This document shows positions 43,525 to 55,184 of a stretch of DNA of 64,000 nucleotides, piece by piece. The stretch spans positions 42,245,736 to 42,309,735 of the forward strand of contig CM041294.1 in NCBI GenBank assembly GCA_023052935.1, given 5' to 3'. The position numbers and the translations under genes were made by a program. Every line of letters begins with the position of its first letter. Position 1 is the stretch's first letter. The stretch comes from Piezodorus guildinii. Its lineage: Eukaryota; Arthropoda; Insecta; Hemiptera; Pentatomidae. The notes under the pieces are model-generated. The model did not search any database and was not told the origin of the DNA. It saw nothing but the letters and a program-made list of their open reading frames with translations.

Positions 43525-43589
43525 AAATTAAAAACTTTTTCAAAAATGACTGATTCCTGACTATTCCACCTATAATGTTAGTTATTATA

Positions 43590-44269
43590 TCTACTGAATT
43601 AAATAGACTTAAAGGTATGTTTGGAAACTGATTGTATTACATTGGCATTCACTTAATTCTAAAACGGCAACCTGAAAACAAGATTTCTTTTCAATTTCTA
43701 AACTTTTTAAGATCTTCTTAGATTGTGTATTCCGACTGTCTAAACACAATTCTTATCGTATTTTAAAGTATTTTTCTTGCACGGTAAATTTGTTTATAAA
43801 ACTCTTTACCATCTGAATGTTCTGGAAATATTTAAATACCTTCCAGATCAACATTTCGACTTAAGGATTTTTTTTCCACCCCTACTTCGTCTTTTTGGGG
43901 CGGGAGTTTTCTCGTGGGAAGGGATGATGGCGGGGGATTCATGCCTGATTTTTTAAAAAACCTGCCACTGAGACAAACTCTTCTGCGCGTAATATTTATC
44001 GTCTTCAAACTTCGGTTTATCTTGTGGCTGGACAACACGCAGTATCGTGTGCTAGCTCACTCGGCCAACCCGCCTTACGACTTTTGGAAATATTCAGCCA
44101 GAAATTCATCAATTACAATACAGTTGAGCTTAAAAATTGTCGTATTGATAATGGATTGTTTAACTAGCAACAAGAAAAGTCTCTGTATCCTATAACACAT
44201 TCTTCAAGGCTTTCACTGACTAAATAATGTTTGTCTTCATTTTCGTTTTCTGGTTTCAACAGTGTTTTA
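43590..44269. other. Intergenic stretch, nothing recognised
   Basis: No supported gene. Confidence 0.35.
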
Positions 44270-44392
44270 AATGTTTACACCAACGCTTCGCCAGATAGGC
44301 GACATCTTTAAAGTTTTAAGTTGGAATCTTTTTACTCAGAACCCTGAAAAAGCAGTCGTTATGTCTGGTGAAACGTTGGTTGGAGGGGAAGA
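44270..44392. repeat. Inverted pair of hammerhead-like remnants
   Basis: Left, minus: GCCTATCTGGC then GAAGCGTTGG (GAAA altered). Right, plus: CTGAAAA (44,344-44,350), CAG-loop-CTG, GAAACGTTGG (44,370-44,379). Head-to-head layout as in the neighbouring elements; core bases changed in both. Confidence 0.5.
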
Positions 44393-46188
44393 GGGAAATT
44401 GAAATCACTGTTAAAGCCAAAAGGCATTAAAGATAAAAATTCTTGATTATATTTTGGCGTGAATATTCTACACTTTTTAACTTTAAAAGCCGCCACACGG
44501 ACTAGTTCTTTATATGTAAGTTCATCCTGTCTTGAATTCGTCACAGATGATTCAGTTGAAAGAACATTACTGTGTGGTGACGTGTAGACCTTGGTTCAAG
44601 GGAGCACGGAATCGGTGACAGTCACTATAGTCCTAGAACTCAATGAAAATATTTAATTTATTTTAATTGATGAGTAACGACTAAGGACAGTAGAAACATC
44701 ACGTTTTGACTAATTTCACTGTACATTTTACTCTTATAATTATTTTTATGGTTTCCGAAAAAAAAAAAAAATCAAGATATTGTAATATTTAATTAATTGT
44801 ACATTCTGTTATGTCATAGTGATAAACAATAATTTATTTTATGGATTTTCTCATGAAATAGTATGAAAATAACTACCTAATACAGTCTTTTTTTATTTAC
44901 ATAAATATTTTGAGAAGAACTGATTTAAGTTATATCAATGTTCATAACATTGCTAAAGCAGCATTATTTATTAAGAGTAAACAAACTAGGTAGCTGACCT
45001 TCATTTTCATAATTTGTTTTTTTATTCATTTCTTTAATGTCTTATTTATATATTTTTTAAATCTTTAATATATCACTTTTCCCATGTACATTTCTCTTAT
45101 TTTAATAAGATGTATACATTATTAAAAAAAGACAAAAAAAATGTAATAAAACTAAGTTATTAATTGCGAATAAAAAACTGGCTGTAATTATATTTATATT
45201 ATTTTATATAATGATATTCAAACATTTATTTTTTATATTAATTATCAACTAAATTAAAAATTTCGTGTAGATAATTACTTGCGTAATTTAACGATATTTC
45301 TTGTTTATATTTTAACAATTTATAAATTAAAACATGAAAGGTATTAGTTATGTTTTTTTCTTTCTTACATAGCTTATTTTTTCTGGTTTATTTTCATGTT
45401 AAGTACAATTACACAGTTTACATAAAATTTATTGCATACAATATCTTTAGTTTTTTCTTTTCTTCTTATCATTCGATTATAATTAACGTATTTAAAGATT
45501 CTTTGCTTCTGTTTTTCCTCATTACAGTAACCCTGCAATGGGTGCATTTATTTCTACGCGTACCATCTTGCGATACAACGCGTATTTTTATTATATAATA
45601 TAAATTACATTACATGGCATATTTTGAACAAAGATTAGGTAAATAAAATTTGCTTATATTATTGTATATTTAAGTTTTGTAACTTCTCACTGCACATTTA
45701 TGATGTCCTGAAAATGTTTGAATTAGCCAAGTCGTCCGGTCAGTTGATAACATGGATCATTTTTTTCTCCCCTTATTGTTAATTCATGCCATATTTGTAT
45801 TGCCTATAAAATTATTAATTTTTTTTTTTCTAATAATAAATATTCTATGTTTTTTTTATATTTAACTAATTTTTTCAATTTTTTGTTTTTCAGGTAAGTG
45901 GTTTTACCACCTGATCTAATCTGGTGATAATACACATTAGAACGTAAGTCTTTTTGTGTTAATGACTATTGTATAATATTTAGTGATTTAAATTTTTATT
46001 CCCGCTCTTCATTTATTTGTACATTTACTAGTGATGACTTGAAATACATTATTAATATATAGAAATGATATACTTTAGATCGATGTCTCTGGTTATTTTT
46101 TCAAAATTAACATGTGATGATTGGAAAAAAAATATAATACTTGAGTTAATGTAGTACAAAGTCAAAAGTAATGTTGTACAAAAGATAG
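44393..46188. other. AT-rich stretch, nothing recognised
   Basis: No supported gene or repeat. Confidence 0.35.
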
Positions 46189-46190
46189 TA

Positions 46191-46920
46191 TCGGGTTGTC
46201 ACATGAAATGTCCATTTTCAAGGTAAAGGATTTATTCGAAGTATTTCGTAAGGTGGTAATCTGTTGGAGACAAGTCGGGAGAATGTGGTGGGTGCGGAAG
46301 AACTTCGTAGCCCAGTTCTTTCAATTTTTGCACGCTATGTTTAGAAACATGGGGTCTTGCTGCCGCTCAGTGAGATCATGAGGTACCCATGTATCGAGCT
46401 TTTTTACTTTCCCAATACACTTCAAATGTCTGGAAACGGTAGATGCACTTGCATTTAGTTGTGCTGAGAGTCCTTTAACTGTTAAACCCCTACGTTTCCT
46501 TCTACTGTATGTTTGAGTACATCGTTGTCTATTACGGACGGAGGTCTTCCTCGGGGCAAGTTTTCCAAGTCGGTATCCCCAGCTGAAAACTTAGCAAACC
46601 AACGGCGAATGGTCCGTTCATCAACACTCCCTTCCCTAAACGCCTTGCAAATATTTCTAGCGGCCTCAGCTGCTGAATGGCCGAGTTTAAACACGTACAA
46701 AAATATTACTAGAAAATCGCGTGTTTCCATGTTCATATTTGGAGGTATACTAAAAAGTGTGTAATTGATTGGGAAGCTAATGTTTATAATACAGAGGTAG
46801 ATAATTAGGAACTGTTTACTTTAAATATGTAAACATTCGAAAGAAAACAACAGAGATCTGCAAAATCCTTTATGTATTTCAGAAACTATAAAAACGGACA
46901 TTTCATGTAAAAAAACCCAA
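46191..46920 (-). mobile_element. mariner-type transposon, internally deleted
   Basis: Bounded by TA at 46,189-46,190 and 46,921-46,922. Inverted ends of about 30 bp: TCGGGTTGTCACATGAAATG on the left and, reverse-complemented, TTGGGTTTTTTTACATGAAA on the right, both continuing TGTCC(A/G)TTTT. 730 bp against about 1.3 kb for a complete mariner. Confidence 0.9.
46215..46736 (-). pseudogene. mariner transposase remnant
   Basis: The N-terminal helix-turn-helix region is readable from 46,736 (MNMETRDFLVIFLYVFKLGH, AAEAARNICKAF, VDERTIRRWFAKF, NLPRGRPP). The frame is broken near 46,485, then resumes as TVKGLSAQLNASASTVSRHL and KKLDTWVPHDL. After that the central catalytic region is deleted, jumping to YEVLPHPPHSPDLSPTDY-like sequence, the third catalytic Asp context. 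The first two Asp residues are missing, so it is dead. Confidence 0.88.
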
Positions 46921-46922
46921 TA

Positions 46923-47744
46923 GTATAAAAACAAATGTTTCCCCTTTGTACAAAATTAATAAACGATGATTGAGATACCTGCAATCAGAATTATAATTTA
47001 AGTTGATTTGTGTTTTGGTGCTTAATAATAAATTTTTGAACAGGTGAAAATTTGAAAGTAATGATTCAAAACTAATATAATTGTAATTGCATTTTTTTTT
47101 TTTTTAAATTATTTTTGGAAAATATGGGGAAAAAAATTGGATTTCAGGTTCTTGAAAATGATCTACTTCAGCAGTAGATATTTTAGGAATAGCGTATGGT
47201 ATGCCTAGAATTTCTAATATTGTCTAAATATGAGAAGAAACTTTCAAGCTGACGTAGTATGTGCGCTGTAGCCCTACGTCATTGGTGATATCACAATCGG
47301 AGTGTGCTGGAAATCGTTTTCGACTCGTTATGGCATTTTTGGCCCCGCGCCAAACTCTCACGGTGGCGTTCCATTTGATTAAAAGTTGAGTAGGGTGTTT
47401 TCTTAAAGGAAACATATCCGAATTAAACTATTGAAAAAAATATATATTGCCATAATAAAATAATATGTCGTCAGAATTATTCCTCCTTACATATTAAAAA
47501 ACTGTCACTTAACTCTGTTGTTAAAGTCAATAAAATAATTTCAATTAAATTTAAAGATTAAAAAAAAAATTATAGAATTATATTTAGTTTCGATAGAAAC
47601 ATGTTTTTTATTACAGAATCTATTATATTATTATCTACAACAATAAATTAATTTTATCCGCTTTTCATCACTCCCCATTACCTTTTAGAACTTATTGTTT
47701 AAGATAATATGTTTTCAAAAATCTTTAGCTTTCCAAGTTTATCA
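46923..47744. other. Intergenic stretch, nothing recognised
   Basis: A GC-richer block at 47,250-47,370 has no match elsewhere in the window. Confidence 0.35.
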
Positions 47745-47960
47745 TATTGGATATAATTAGTTGACCGTTGAGAATTACTAGAAGGAATTAGTCCGGGTGG
47801 CGGTCGATGAATGAAACAATTAGGTAGTTTCAACCATCTATTTTCTGCCAACATTTCGATCCCCATTATGGGCCATTATCAGGGCGTATTGTAGGCGAGT
47901 GGAAACTGTAGTAACTTCTAGTAGTTTCTAAGTTTATATTATGTATCTATATTACTTATG
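47745..47960 (-). repeat. Penelope-type terminal repeat, second subfamily
   Basis: Shares its outer half with 7,137-7,225. Minus-strand hammerhead-like core at 47,886-47,846: CTGATAA (G8 changed), GAAA, TGTT, GGCA against CGCC. Predicted inactive. Confidence 0.6.
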
Positions 47961-48506
47961 TTCAAGACACTAAAAATTATGTTAGCAAAAAAGTTAGATC
48001 TTTTCTTTTTTAGTTGGATATCTAATTAGTTCGACTTTATATTACCCACATATTATACCTCATATACCTGAAAGTTTTCAATTTTTCCTTTTCAAAGCGC
48101 AAAAATGAAAAAAAAAATATAAGCCATTAAAATATTTAAATTTTATTTCTTGGTTATAACCCTAAAAATATAAATAATCTAATAAAAACAGTACTTTTAA
48201 TAAGATTTATCAAAAATTTTGCTCAAATTAGGATTTCTCACTAAAAAAAAAAATTAATTAAAATTGAAATTAATATAATTTTGTAACCAAGCCTAATACT
48301 TAAATATTTTTATGGCTCATTATTCTGTTTTAAAATTTACTCTATTTTAACACCCAACATTTTCTTTCCACCCTCACTAGAACCAGAGAATTTAAATTAA
48401 ATGTGTTTTTCGCGCACAAACTTTCCGAACGCGATTCCTGAAGAGCGTTGGCCCTTTATATTTCGTAGATGCTAATGGTTGTCTAGTTTCATTTAAAAAA
48501 GTGTCA
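47961..48506. other. AT-rich stretch, nothing recognised
   Basis: No supported gene. Confidence 0.35.
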
Positions 48507-48720
48507 TCAAAATCGTATCCTTGTAAGTGTTCTGTTTAGGCATAAGAGTTTCTGTTCCACGTCCCAGGTTAATCTTCTGTCAAAAGTAAGTCTTAAGTAA
48601 TTAAATGTGTTAGTCTGTGCAATGGATTTATATTTCATGCAAACTGGAAGACAGGAATCGTGTTTGAGAGTGAAGGTAATAAAGCACCAAATTTTTTTTT
48701 TACATTTGAGCAACCTATAG
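48507..48720 (-). pseudogene. Jockey-like reverse transcriptase fragment
   Basis: The frame reads FITFTLKHDSCLPVCM then TFNYLRLTFDRRLTWD, matching VTFTLRRKSCPTVYLN and RYLGFLLDKRLTW of the intact ORF2. Truncated on both sides. Confidence 0.7.
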
Positions 48721-49170
48721 GAAGGTTTTAAGTCTTCAGAGGTTATTCCTGGATTTTATTGTGGTCTTTTATAACGTTTTATTTATTTTTACTTTCTCGA
48801 TCAGCATTCTTGGAAAGTATATGCATGGTATTGATACGAGGAGAGAGGAAAGAGACATTGTGGGTAACCAAAGGGCAGAGACACACAAATACACACGGTT
48901 GTGATCCGCGGACAGGTGAAGCCCTGTTGAATAAAGTTATCTCCCCTAACCAGAGGCTGAGGGCCCACGCTTCTCAATAACTGCTCCCCCCAGGCTATTA
49001 ATGCAAGTCCGCTCAATCAACACTTTAGCAACGGAATAACTCTCTTCTGCTTCTCTTTATTTCTATATACCAACAGGTTTTAAGTTTAAAGCACTATTTT
49101 TTTTTTATGTTCCATTTTTACTTTCCATTACATATGTATGAAATAGAACAGTTTTATTTACTTATTTACT
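48721..49170. other. Intergenic stretch, nothing recognised
   Basis: No supported gene. Confidence 0.35.
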
Positions 49171-49174
49171 AGTT

Positions 49175-49450
49175 TGTTTATTTATTTAACGTCACTTTAT
49201 GCTACTAAGGCTAATAGGAAGATGCTACAGTGGGAGTCCTAAATGTTGCTTATCCAGGTTTTATTGGGATAGGGATCTTTAACGAGTACCGACATCGCAC
49301 AGGCTCGGACTACCTTTTAACGTCCCCTCCGAAGTACGGCACAACTAAGGAGTTTTTACTCCCATTAAAAAATCCTAGGACCACCTGCGGGTTTGAACCC
49401 GTGACCTTTGGCGTAGGAGGCTGTCATGCTAGCCACCCAGCTACAAGTGA
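49175..49450 (-). mobile_element. SINE family 1, near full-length
   Basis: Minus strand: GGTGGCTAGCATGACAGCC, CACGGGTTCAAACCCG (B box), TTTTTAATGGGAGTAAAAAC, tail ending in TTAAATAAATAAAC. Confidence 0.8.
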
Positions 49451-49507
49451 TCCCACAAACTTACTATATACAATTAATTGTTAATTATATTTTTTTAAAT
49501 TATTCCA

Positions 49508-50700
49508 AAAAGGCACTGGAGTTCCCTTCTTCTTACCGTCCTATATCTCTTCTACCCATCATGGGTAAAATCCTAGAACGGCTCCTCCTTAAACGACTAC
49601 ACCCTATCCTAGAATCATATCATATAATCCCAGACCACCAGTTCGGATTCCGAACTTCCCACTCCACCATCCAGCAATGTCACCGTGTGGTGGATGTTGT
49701 CTCTTCTGCATTGGAGCGCGGATTGTACTGCACTGGGGCCTTTCTCGACGTTGAACAAGCCTTTGACCGAGTCTGGCACCCGGGACTGTTGTACAAACTC
49801 CGTAAATTCCTTCCTCCTACATACTTCCTAATCATCCAGTCCTACCTCTCTGAAAGATCCTTCAAAATAAATCACAATAGTTCCTATTCATCTCTCTTCA
49901 CCCAGTCTGCTGGGGTTCCTCAAGGCAGTATACTAGGACCCATTCTTTACACAGTATATACAGCTGATATCCCAACCCATCCTAACACATTCCTTTCTAC
50001 CTATGCCGATGACACTTGCGTGTTATCGGTTAATAACGATCCTACAATAGCCTCTCAAACTCTCCAATCCCACATCAGAGACCTTGAGGTATGGTGTCAG
50101 AATTGGAGAATTAAAATCAATTCCAATAAATCCCAACAAATTACCTTTACCCTTCGTCGGAATCCTATGACATCCTGCCCTACAGTGTCCTTTAATGATA
50201 TTCCGCTTGTCCCGGTTGAACAGATCCGATATTTAGGACTCCTGCTTGACAAACGACTTACATGGAATCCGCATACAAGACTGAAGAGACAAGAAACTGC
50301 ACGAAGATTTCGGCTACTCCAACACTTACTAGACAGACGCTCTAACCTTTCACTTAACTACAAAAGACTTATTTACATGACCATCATAAGGCCTATCTGG
50401 ACCTATGGAGTAGAACTTTGGGGCTCTACTAAACCATCAAACTCTTCCCGTATCCAATCCTTACAATCCAAAATCCTTCGCAAAATCCTTAACGCTCCTT
50501 ATTTTCTCACGAATAAAATCATCCACAATGATCTTAATGTTCCATATGTTGCTGATTTGGCCCGTACCAGGTATCACACCTTCCATGAAAAACTCCACTC
50601 CCACTCTAATCCATTAGTTTCAATCCTTGCTTCCTCTTCCATTCCTGATAATCCTCCGAGGCGTCTGAAAAGAAGATGGCCTCGAGACCTTCTTGTTTAG
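49508..50700 (+). pseudogene. Jockey ORF2 C-terminal part (reverse transcriptase onward)
   Basis: Open from the truncation point to TAG at 50,698-50,700, about 397 codons. Reads SYRPISLLPIMGKILERLLL, HQFGFRTSHSTIQQ, FLDVEQAFDRVWHPG, AGVPQGSILGPILYTVY, catalytic YADD, RYLGLLLDKRLTWNP, and RRLKRRWPRDLLV at the end. Closely similar to the ORF at 110-2842, so same subfamily. Lacks the endonuclease and the first reverse-transcriptase block. The apparent upstream extension of the frame is flanking DNA. Confidence 0.93.
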
Positions 50701-50838
50701 ACTCACTACCAAAGAGTGCTGTCAATGGGCAGTTTCTCTTCATGTTCATTCCATGTGTTATAACATTACAGCATATTTACTTGATGTATTTTTTGTACAG
50801 TTGTAAATTTCAATAAATAAAAAATAAATAAAAAAAAA
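49508..50838 (+). mobile_element. 5'-truncated Jockey copy with target duplication
   Basis: Starts inside the reverse transcriptase, ends with AATAAATAAAAAATAAAT and an A tail. Flanked by 11-bp repeats AAATTATTCCA at 49,497-49,507 and 50,839-50,849 (the right one overlaps the A tail). Confidence 0.9.
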
Positions 50839-51034
50839 AAATTATTCCAGTTATCCTTAAAATCAACTATTTCGAATCGTACTGAATCTGTTTTTTTTTT
50901 CTATGAATGTGAGAGATCTGTCCAAGGTTGAGTCAAGATATTTTATGGATATTTATACCACGGTATGTGAGGGGAATTATTTTTGATTTTGCGATTTATA
51001 TGTGGTTGGCGTCGTCGGTGTATGAAATAAATAA

Positions 51035-51140
51035 AGAGAAATTATTATGTAACATTTTTGACTTGGAATTTTCAACGAGAATGCATGTTTTAGTGTCTCT
51101 TGAGTCCAAATAGTCGTCTTGTGTGTTAGGGGGAGCGGGA
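51035..51140 (-). repeat. Interspersed repeat (copy d), diverged
   Basis: TTGGAATTTTCAACGAGAAT and TCTTGAGTCCAAATAGTCG match the 15,150-15,215 region. Confidence 0.55.
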
Positions 51141-51289
51141 GGGGTTGAACACTCGGGAGGCTTAGCTCCAAAACGAAATGTCGTACAAATCCAAAATTTA
51201 AAATTAGTAAATTATAGATAGACTTAACCTTGATCTACTGTTTTTCCAAGTCAGGGAGAAGTACATTTCTTTTAATTTATTTATTTTAA

Positions 51290-51850
51290 AGAAATTTACG
51301 ACTGTAATATACAATAAAATACATTAAGTAAATGTGTTATTAATCATTTGGGCTTGGTACGGGCATCTAGTAAATTATTTAATCAGTATTTATTTAATGT
51401 AGTACGTCACGAGGCCATCATCTTTTCAGCCACCTCGGGGGATTATCAGGAATAGATGGTGATGAGATTTGGCGGACGACTGGGTTGGAGTGGACAGGTA
51501 ATTAGGAATTAAAGGAGGTATATCTAGTTCAGGATTGATCTGCGACTAATGGGATATTTAGGTCTTAATAGATTATTTTATTGGTGAAAAAAGTAAGGAG
51601 GATTTAGGATATTTCGGAGGATTTTGGATTGCAAGGATTGAATGCGGGAGGAATTGGATGGTTTGGTGGATCCTCATAACTCAATCCCATATGTCCAAAT
51701 ATGCCTAATGATGGTAATATAAATTAATTGTTTGTGGTATGTGGAAAGTTTTGAGCGTTCGCCAATTTAATGATGTAGTAAACTGTATCTACGTACTGTT
51801 TCAGTCCAGTGTGAAGATTCCAAGTAAGACGTTGGAGAAATACTAAAGCC
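51290..51850 (-). mobile_element. Jockey 3' end, decayed
   Basis: Matches positions 1-600: GGATTATCAGGAAT, GGATTTTGGATTG, GAATTGGATGGTTTGGT, and 3' UTR ATTAAGTAAATGTG. Numerous changes break the frame. Confidence 0.8.
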
Positions 51851-53167
51851 ATGTTATTCCATAGATATTTTAAGTAAATTTCATATCGATTTGTTTGCCC
51901 TTATAACGAAAATCTTCCGTAGGTCTGTGATAGAAGCTGTTGGATACACCTTCCATCTACCATGCTCTGTTTGTTGAACATAAAGACGTTACACGAAATA
52001 ACCAAACACATGCTGGAGACGTGATCCAAAGCTATTAGCCAGACTATTAACACTGTTTTTCAGGAACACTAATAGGTTTGTTTTGCCCAGCTTTACAGCT
52101 TGGCCTCCCGTTCCTCAGCTGAGATAACTGACCGCTGGTGTTTTGCCCTCCCTGACACCAAGGTTAGCGACCATAGCCCTGGACCTAATGAGACGGCGGA
52201 GCACTCAAATTGTTGGGGAGCAAGTTGTCCGAGTCCCTTTGAGCGGGACCGCACGCTCCATTAGCTTCACCGGAGCAGGCCTAACTTTCATTAATTACAA
52301 CTTCTTAATACCTGTCATCTAGCAGTAGCCGTCAGGTAGCAGCTTGTAGTTTGCAATAGGCCAGGATACCACGGCAGGGTCCTTTAGTTATTAATTACCT
52401 TCCCATGCGATTATGAACTATTTGCTGATACTCCTATCTAATTAAAATTTGTAATAAGCAATTTATAATTGCTAATAAAATATTTATTAATTAATTAATG
52501 CGACAATAGAAATTATCATCACCCATAATTGTTCAAAAAGGTTCACAGGTTTATCGTGATTCTTAATTACATTCTACTTAATTACTTGATATGTACGTTA
52601 CAGAATATATTTCTTTTAAATATTTAGATGCTTTTAGTACATTATACATTTTATTATCATTCTATTTTATTTTCAAAGGAAAGAAATTGTAAACTAATGT
52701 AAATATTTGTTATTGCTTCACCCAAAGAAAATTAGGTCAACTAAAACTATTAAAGAATAAAAAAAATGAACTGGTTTTAGGCAGATAATCAAATTTGTCT
52801 AAAGAAAACAAAGTTCTGTTGTATAATTATATAATAAAAGTTTTGCAAACTTTGCTGGACTTGGACATATGGAATCTAACTTTAGGGGTGCACACGGGTA
52901 TCTAATATCCATTAATCCAATATTATGCAAATATTCCAGAATTAAGTCATTAGAGGCATTGTTAATGCACCCTGGTACAATAGGAAGGATGATTTTCACC
53001 GAGATCTCCATCTACCCAAGGTAGATGAAGGAATTAAAACATTCGCCCAGTCACATTAAAAGGGGCTGTAAGCGCACCATCGCTGAGGCCGTCCATCTCG
53101 ATTGATGCGCCGAAGGCTACATGACCTTTTGTAAACGTGGTTTTGTGTGACCAAATAATAATAGGTT
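51851..53167. other. Intergenic stretch with a GC-richer block at 52,080-52,400
   Basis: The block is far less AT-rich than the neighbourhood, but no frame, tRNA boxes or second copy are seen. Origin unknown. Confidence 0.4.
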
Positions 53168-53180
53168 TAAAAAAAATATG

Positions 53181-53554
53181 AAAATATGAAAAAAATAAAG
53201 CGTAAAATATTTGGTCCGAAGAGAAATGAGGGCACTGGGGAGTTTAGAAGTTTGCACAACGCGGAATTGCGGAGTTTGTACCCTGTGAATATAATTGAGT
53301 TGATAGCATCGCGGAGACTCAAATGGGCGCGTAAAGTTGTTGGGCTCGGTGAGGAACGGATTCCGAGAAAGTTGGTATTCGCTGAACCGACTGGTAGGCG
53401 TCCGAAAGGTAGGCCGAAGCGTCGATGGGAGGATTGCTTTAAGGCGGATCTTTGGGGCTTTGGCTTGACCGGCGAACATTGGACGAGTCTGTGCAGGCGA
53501 AGTTTGGTGGTATCGGCATCGAACCTTCGGGTTCGGTAAGCCTATTATTATTAT
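53181..53554 (+). mobile_element. 5'-truncated RTE-like LINE 3' end, second copy
   Basis: Frame 53,186-53,539: KIKRKIFGPKRNEGTGEFRS, SRRLKWARKVVGLGEERIPR, GRRPKGRPKRRWED, stop TAA, then (TTA)n. Flanked by TAAAAAAAATATG at 53,168-53,180 and 53,555-53,567. Extends further upstream than the 5.7-kb copy. Confidence 0.87.
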
Positions 53555-53789
53555 TAAAAAAAATATGTGACAGTTATTAATTAGTTTTCGAACTAGATTG
53601 TTAATACGGTTAATTATTTGCAGTAGATAAAATAATCATACTTCTGTTGGAGAAAATAGATTACTCTCAGTTTAATCATTGGAAAAGTAATGAGGATTAA
53701 AGACAACTTGATCATATCGACATAGGTTTAATCTAAATCCTTAGAACCTTTTTTAGAAAACTTGTCGAAAAAAAGTGTCGTCGAATCAT

Positions 53790-54080
53790 TGTGCTTGGGC
53801 CCGACGACTTTGCACGCTAGGCTATCAACCCAAGAATGTGAGTTAAAATATTCTAGTCCTCCTAGATTTTTTAGGCACTAATTAAAATAAGATTATTTAC
53901 TCACCGCCTTCCCCCGCATCTGTGAGTCCCGTCATGCAAATATCCACTTACTAACATCGGCGTTTGAGGTAATGAATGGTCCTTCCCTATAACTACCATA
54001 GGGAATCGCGCTGTGCTCCCCCAAGAGTCAAAGGGCCTACGCGATATGTTGCGCCTAGAAAGATGACAAAATAAAAGAAG
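53790..54080 (+). mobile_element. SINE family 2, diverged copy
   Basis: The body resembles 62,547: CTGTGAGTCCCGTCA, AAAGGGCCTAC then GTTGCGCC. The head region (GCACGCTAGGCTATCAACCC) is barely recognisable. Confidence 0.5.
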
Positions 54081-55172
54081 ACTTCTGTCACATATTAGCA
54101 TCTGTTAGGCCGATGCCGCTTCAATATTTCTATAGCACTTCTACATATGTATGCTCTTATCGATTTTGAAAATTCTCAAATTATTTTTAGATATAACTAG
54201 GAGCGTAGAGGATCAGATGTTTGGATACTATGCTACTAATTCCCCTCGATCACAGTTTTTTGTTCAGATGTGTAATTACAGATTCTTACTTTGTTCTGTT
54301 TTGTTAGTATCCGGTTGTACAGGTAGTGATGTATTCCGAGACTAAACCATCAATAAAAAATTCAATCCGCTGTGTCGAATTAATAGAAATTCATATAAAC
54401 GGAATGTATTTCCGGCTTTTGTAGTTTAATGATTTATATAAGTTTTGTCCTTATCATTTTTTGCTCTTTTCTATAGAATTCAGTTGAAGCAGAATAAAAT
54501 TGTTTTTCTACATTTTCAATGTATATATCGAAACCACTACATATACATATAATGTAGGCTAGATAAACTTGTTGGTGGCCAGTGAACCAGGATTGCAATG
54601 ATAAGACTAATAGGGAACGTCCATTTATATAAGTCACTGGGATTGACTCGCTGGCGTATCTAATATTAACTCAGTCGCAATGATAAAAGTATTATCTTAT
54701 GCAATAACCCATTATGATTATTTAAACGTACAGTTCTTGAATGATTTCCCGCTTACGCGTCATGTTTATTTTAAAAATATATTTATGTATTTTTTATTAT
54801 GATATTTGTGGATTTAGTTAAAGTATACAGTACACTATTACTACGTCTGGCACGTGTGACATGGAAAATCAAATGAAGCGTTGTTCCTATTGGTGTATTT
54901 TTAAATGTCCTTCGTTGTTCGGCAGTTTGTTGAAAGAGGGGCTATTTTTTCTTTCTCCGTTTCTTTTCTAGATCAGTTCTATTTTACTGGATTTTTTTTT
55001 CTTTCTAAATGTTTTTATGTTCCCTCCTTTAACTATGGTTTATGGGTATTAAAATGGTTTTAAATTATCTATAATATTTTCGGAAATGTCTCTGATGTAT
55101 TGGGTTATAAATAAGTTCGTAGCGTTTTTAATATTTCAATTTAATTCTCTTCGTGTTTATAAAATCATGTTA
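54081..55172. other. Intergenic stretch, nothing recognised
   Basis: No supported gene. Confidence 0.35.
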
Positions 55173-55184
55173 CTCGGTTAATAA

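Larger units (their letters stand above)
43331..43573. mobile_element. Palindromic ribozyme element between 16-bp target duplications
   Basis: Two 120-bp arms (43,331-43,450 and 43,454-43,573), perfect reverse complements but for one base, around a 3-nt centre. Ends ATAGGTGGAATAGTC and GACTATTCCACCTAT. Flanked by perfect 16-bp repeats AATGTTAGTTATTATA at 43,315-43,330 and 43,574-43,589. Each arm is a Penelope-type terminal repeat with one hammerhead motif, the two pointing outward. No coding capacity, so it must be moved in trans. Confidence 0.85.

Noticed and set aside
51160..51190. AAAACGAAATGTCGTAC resembles the 3' half of a hammerhead
   Set aside because: No CTGANGA core or helix II upstream.
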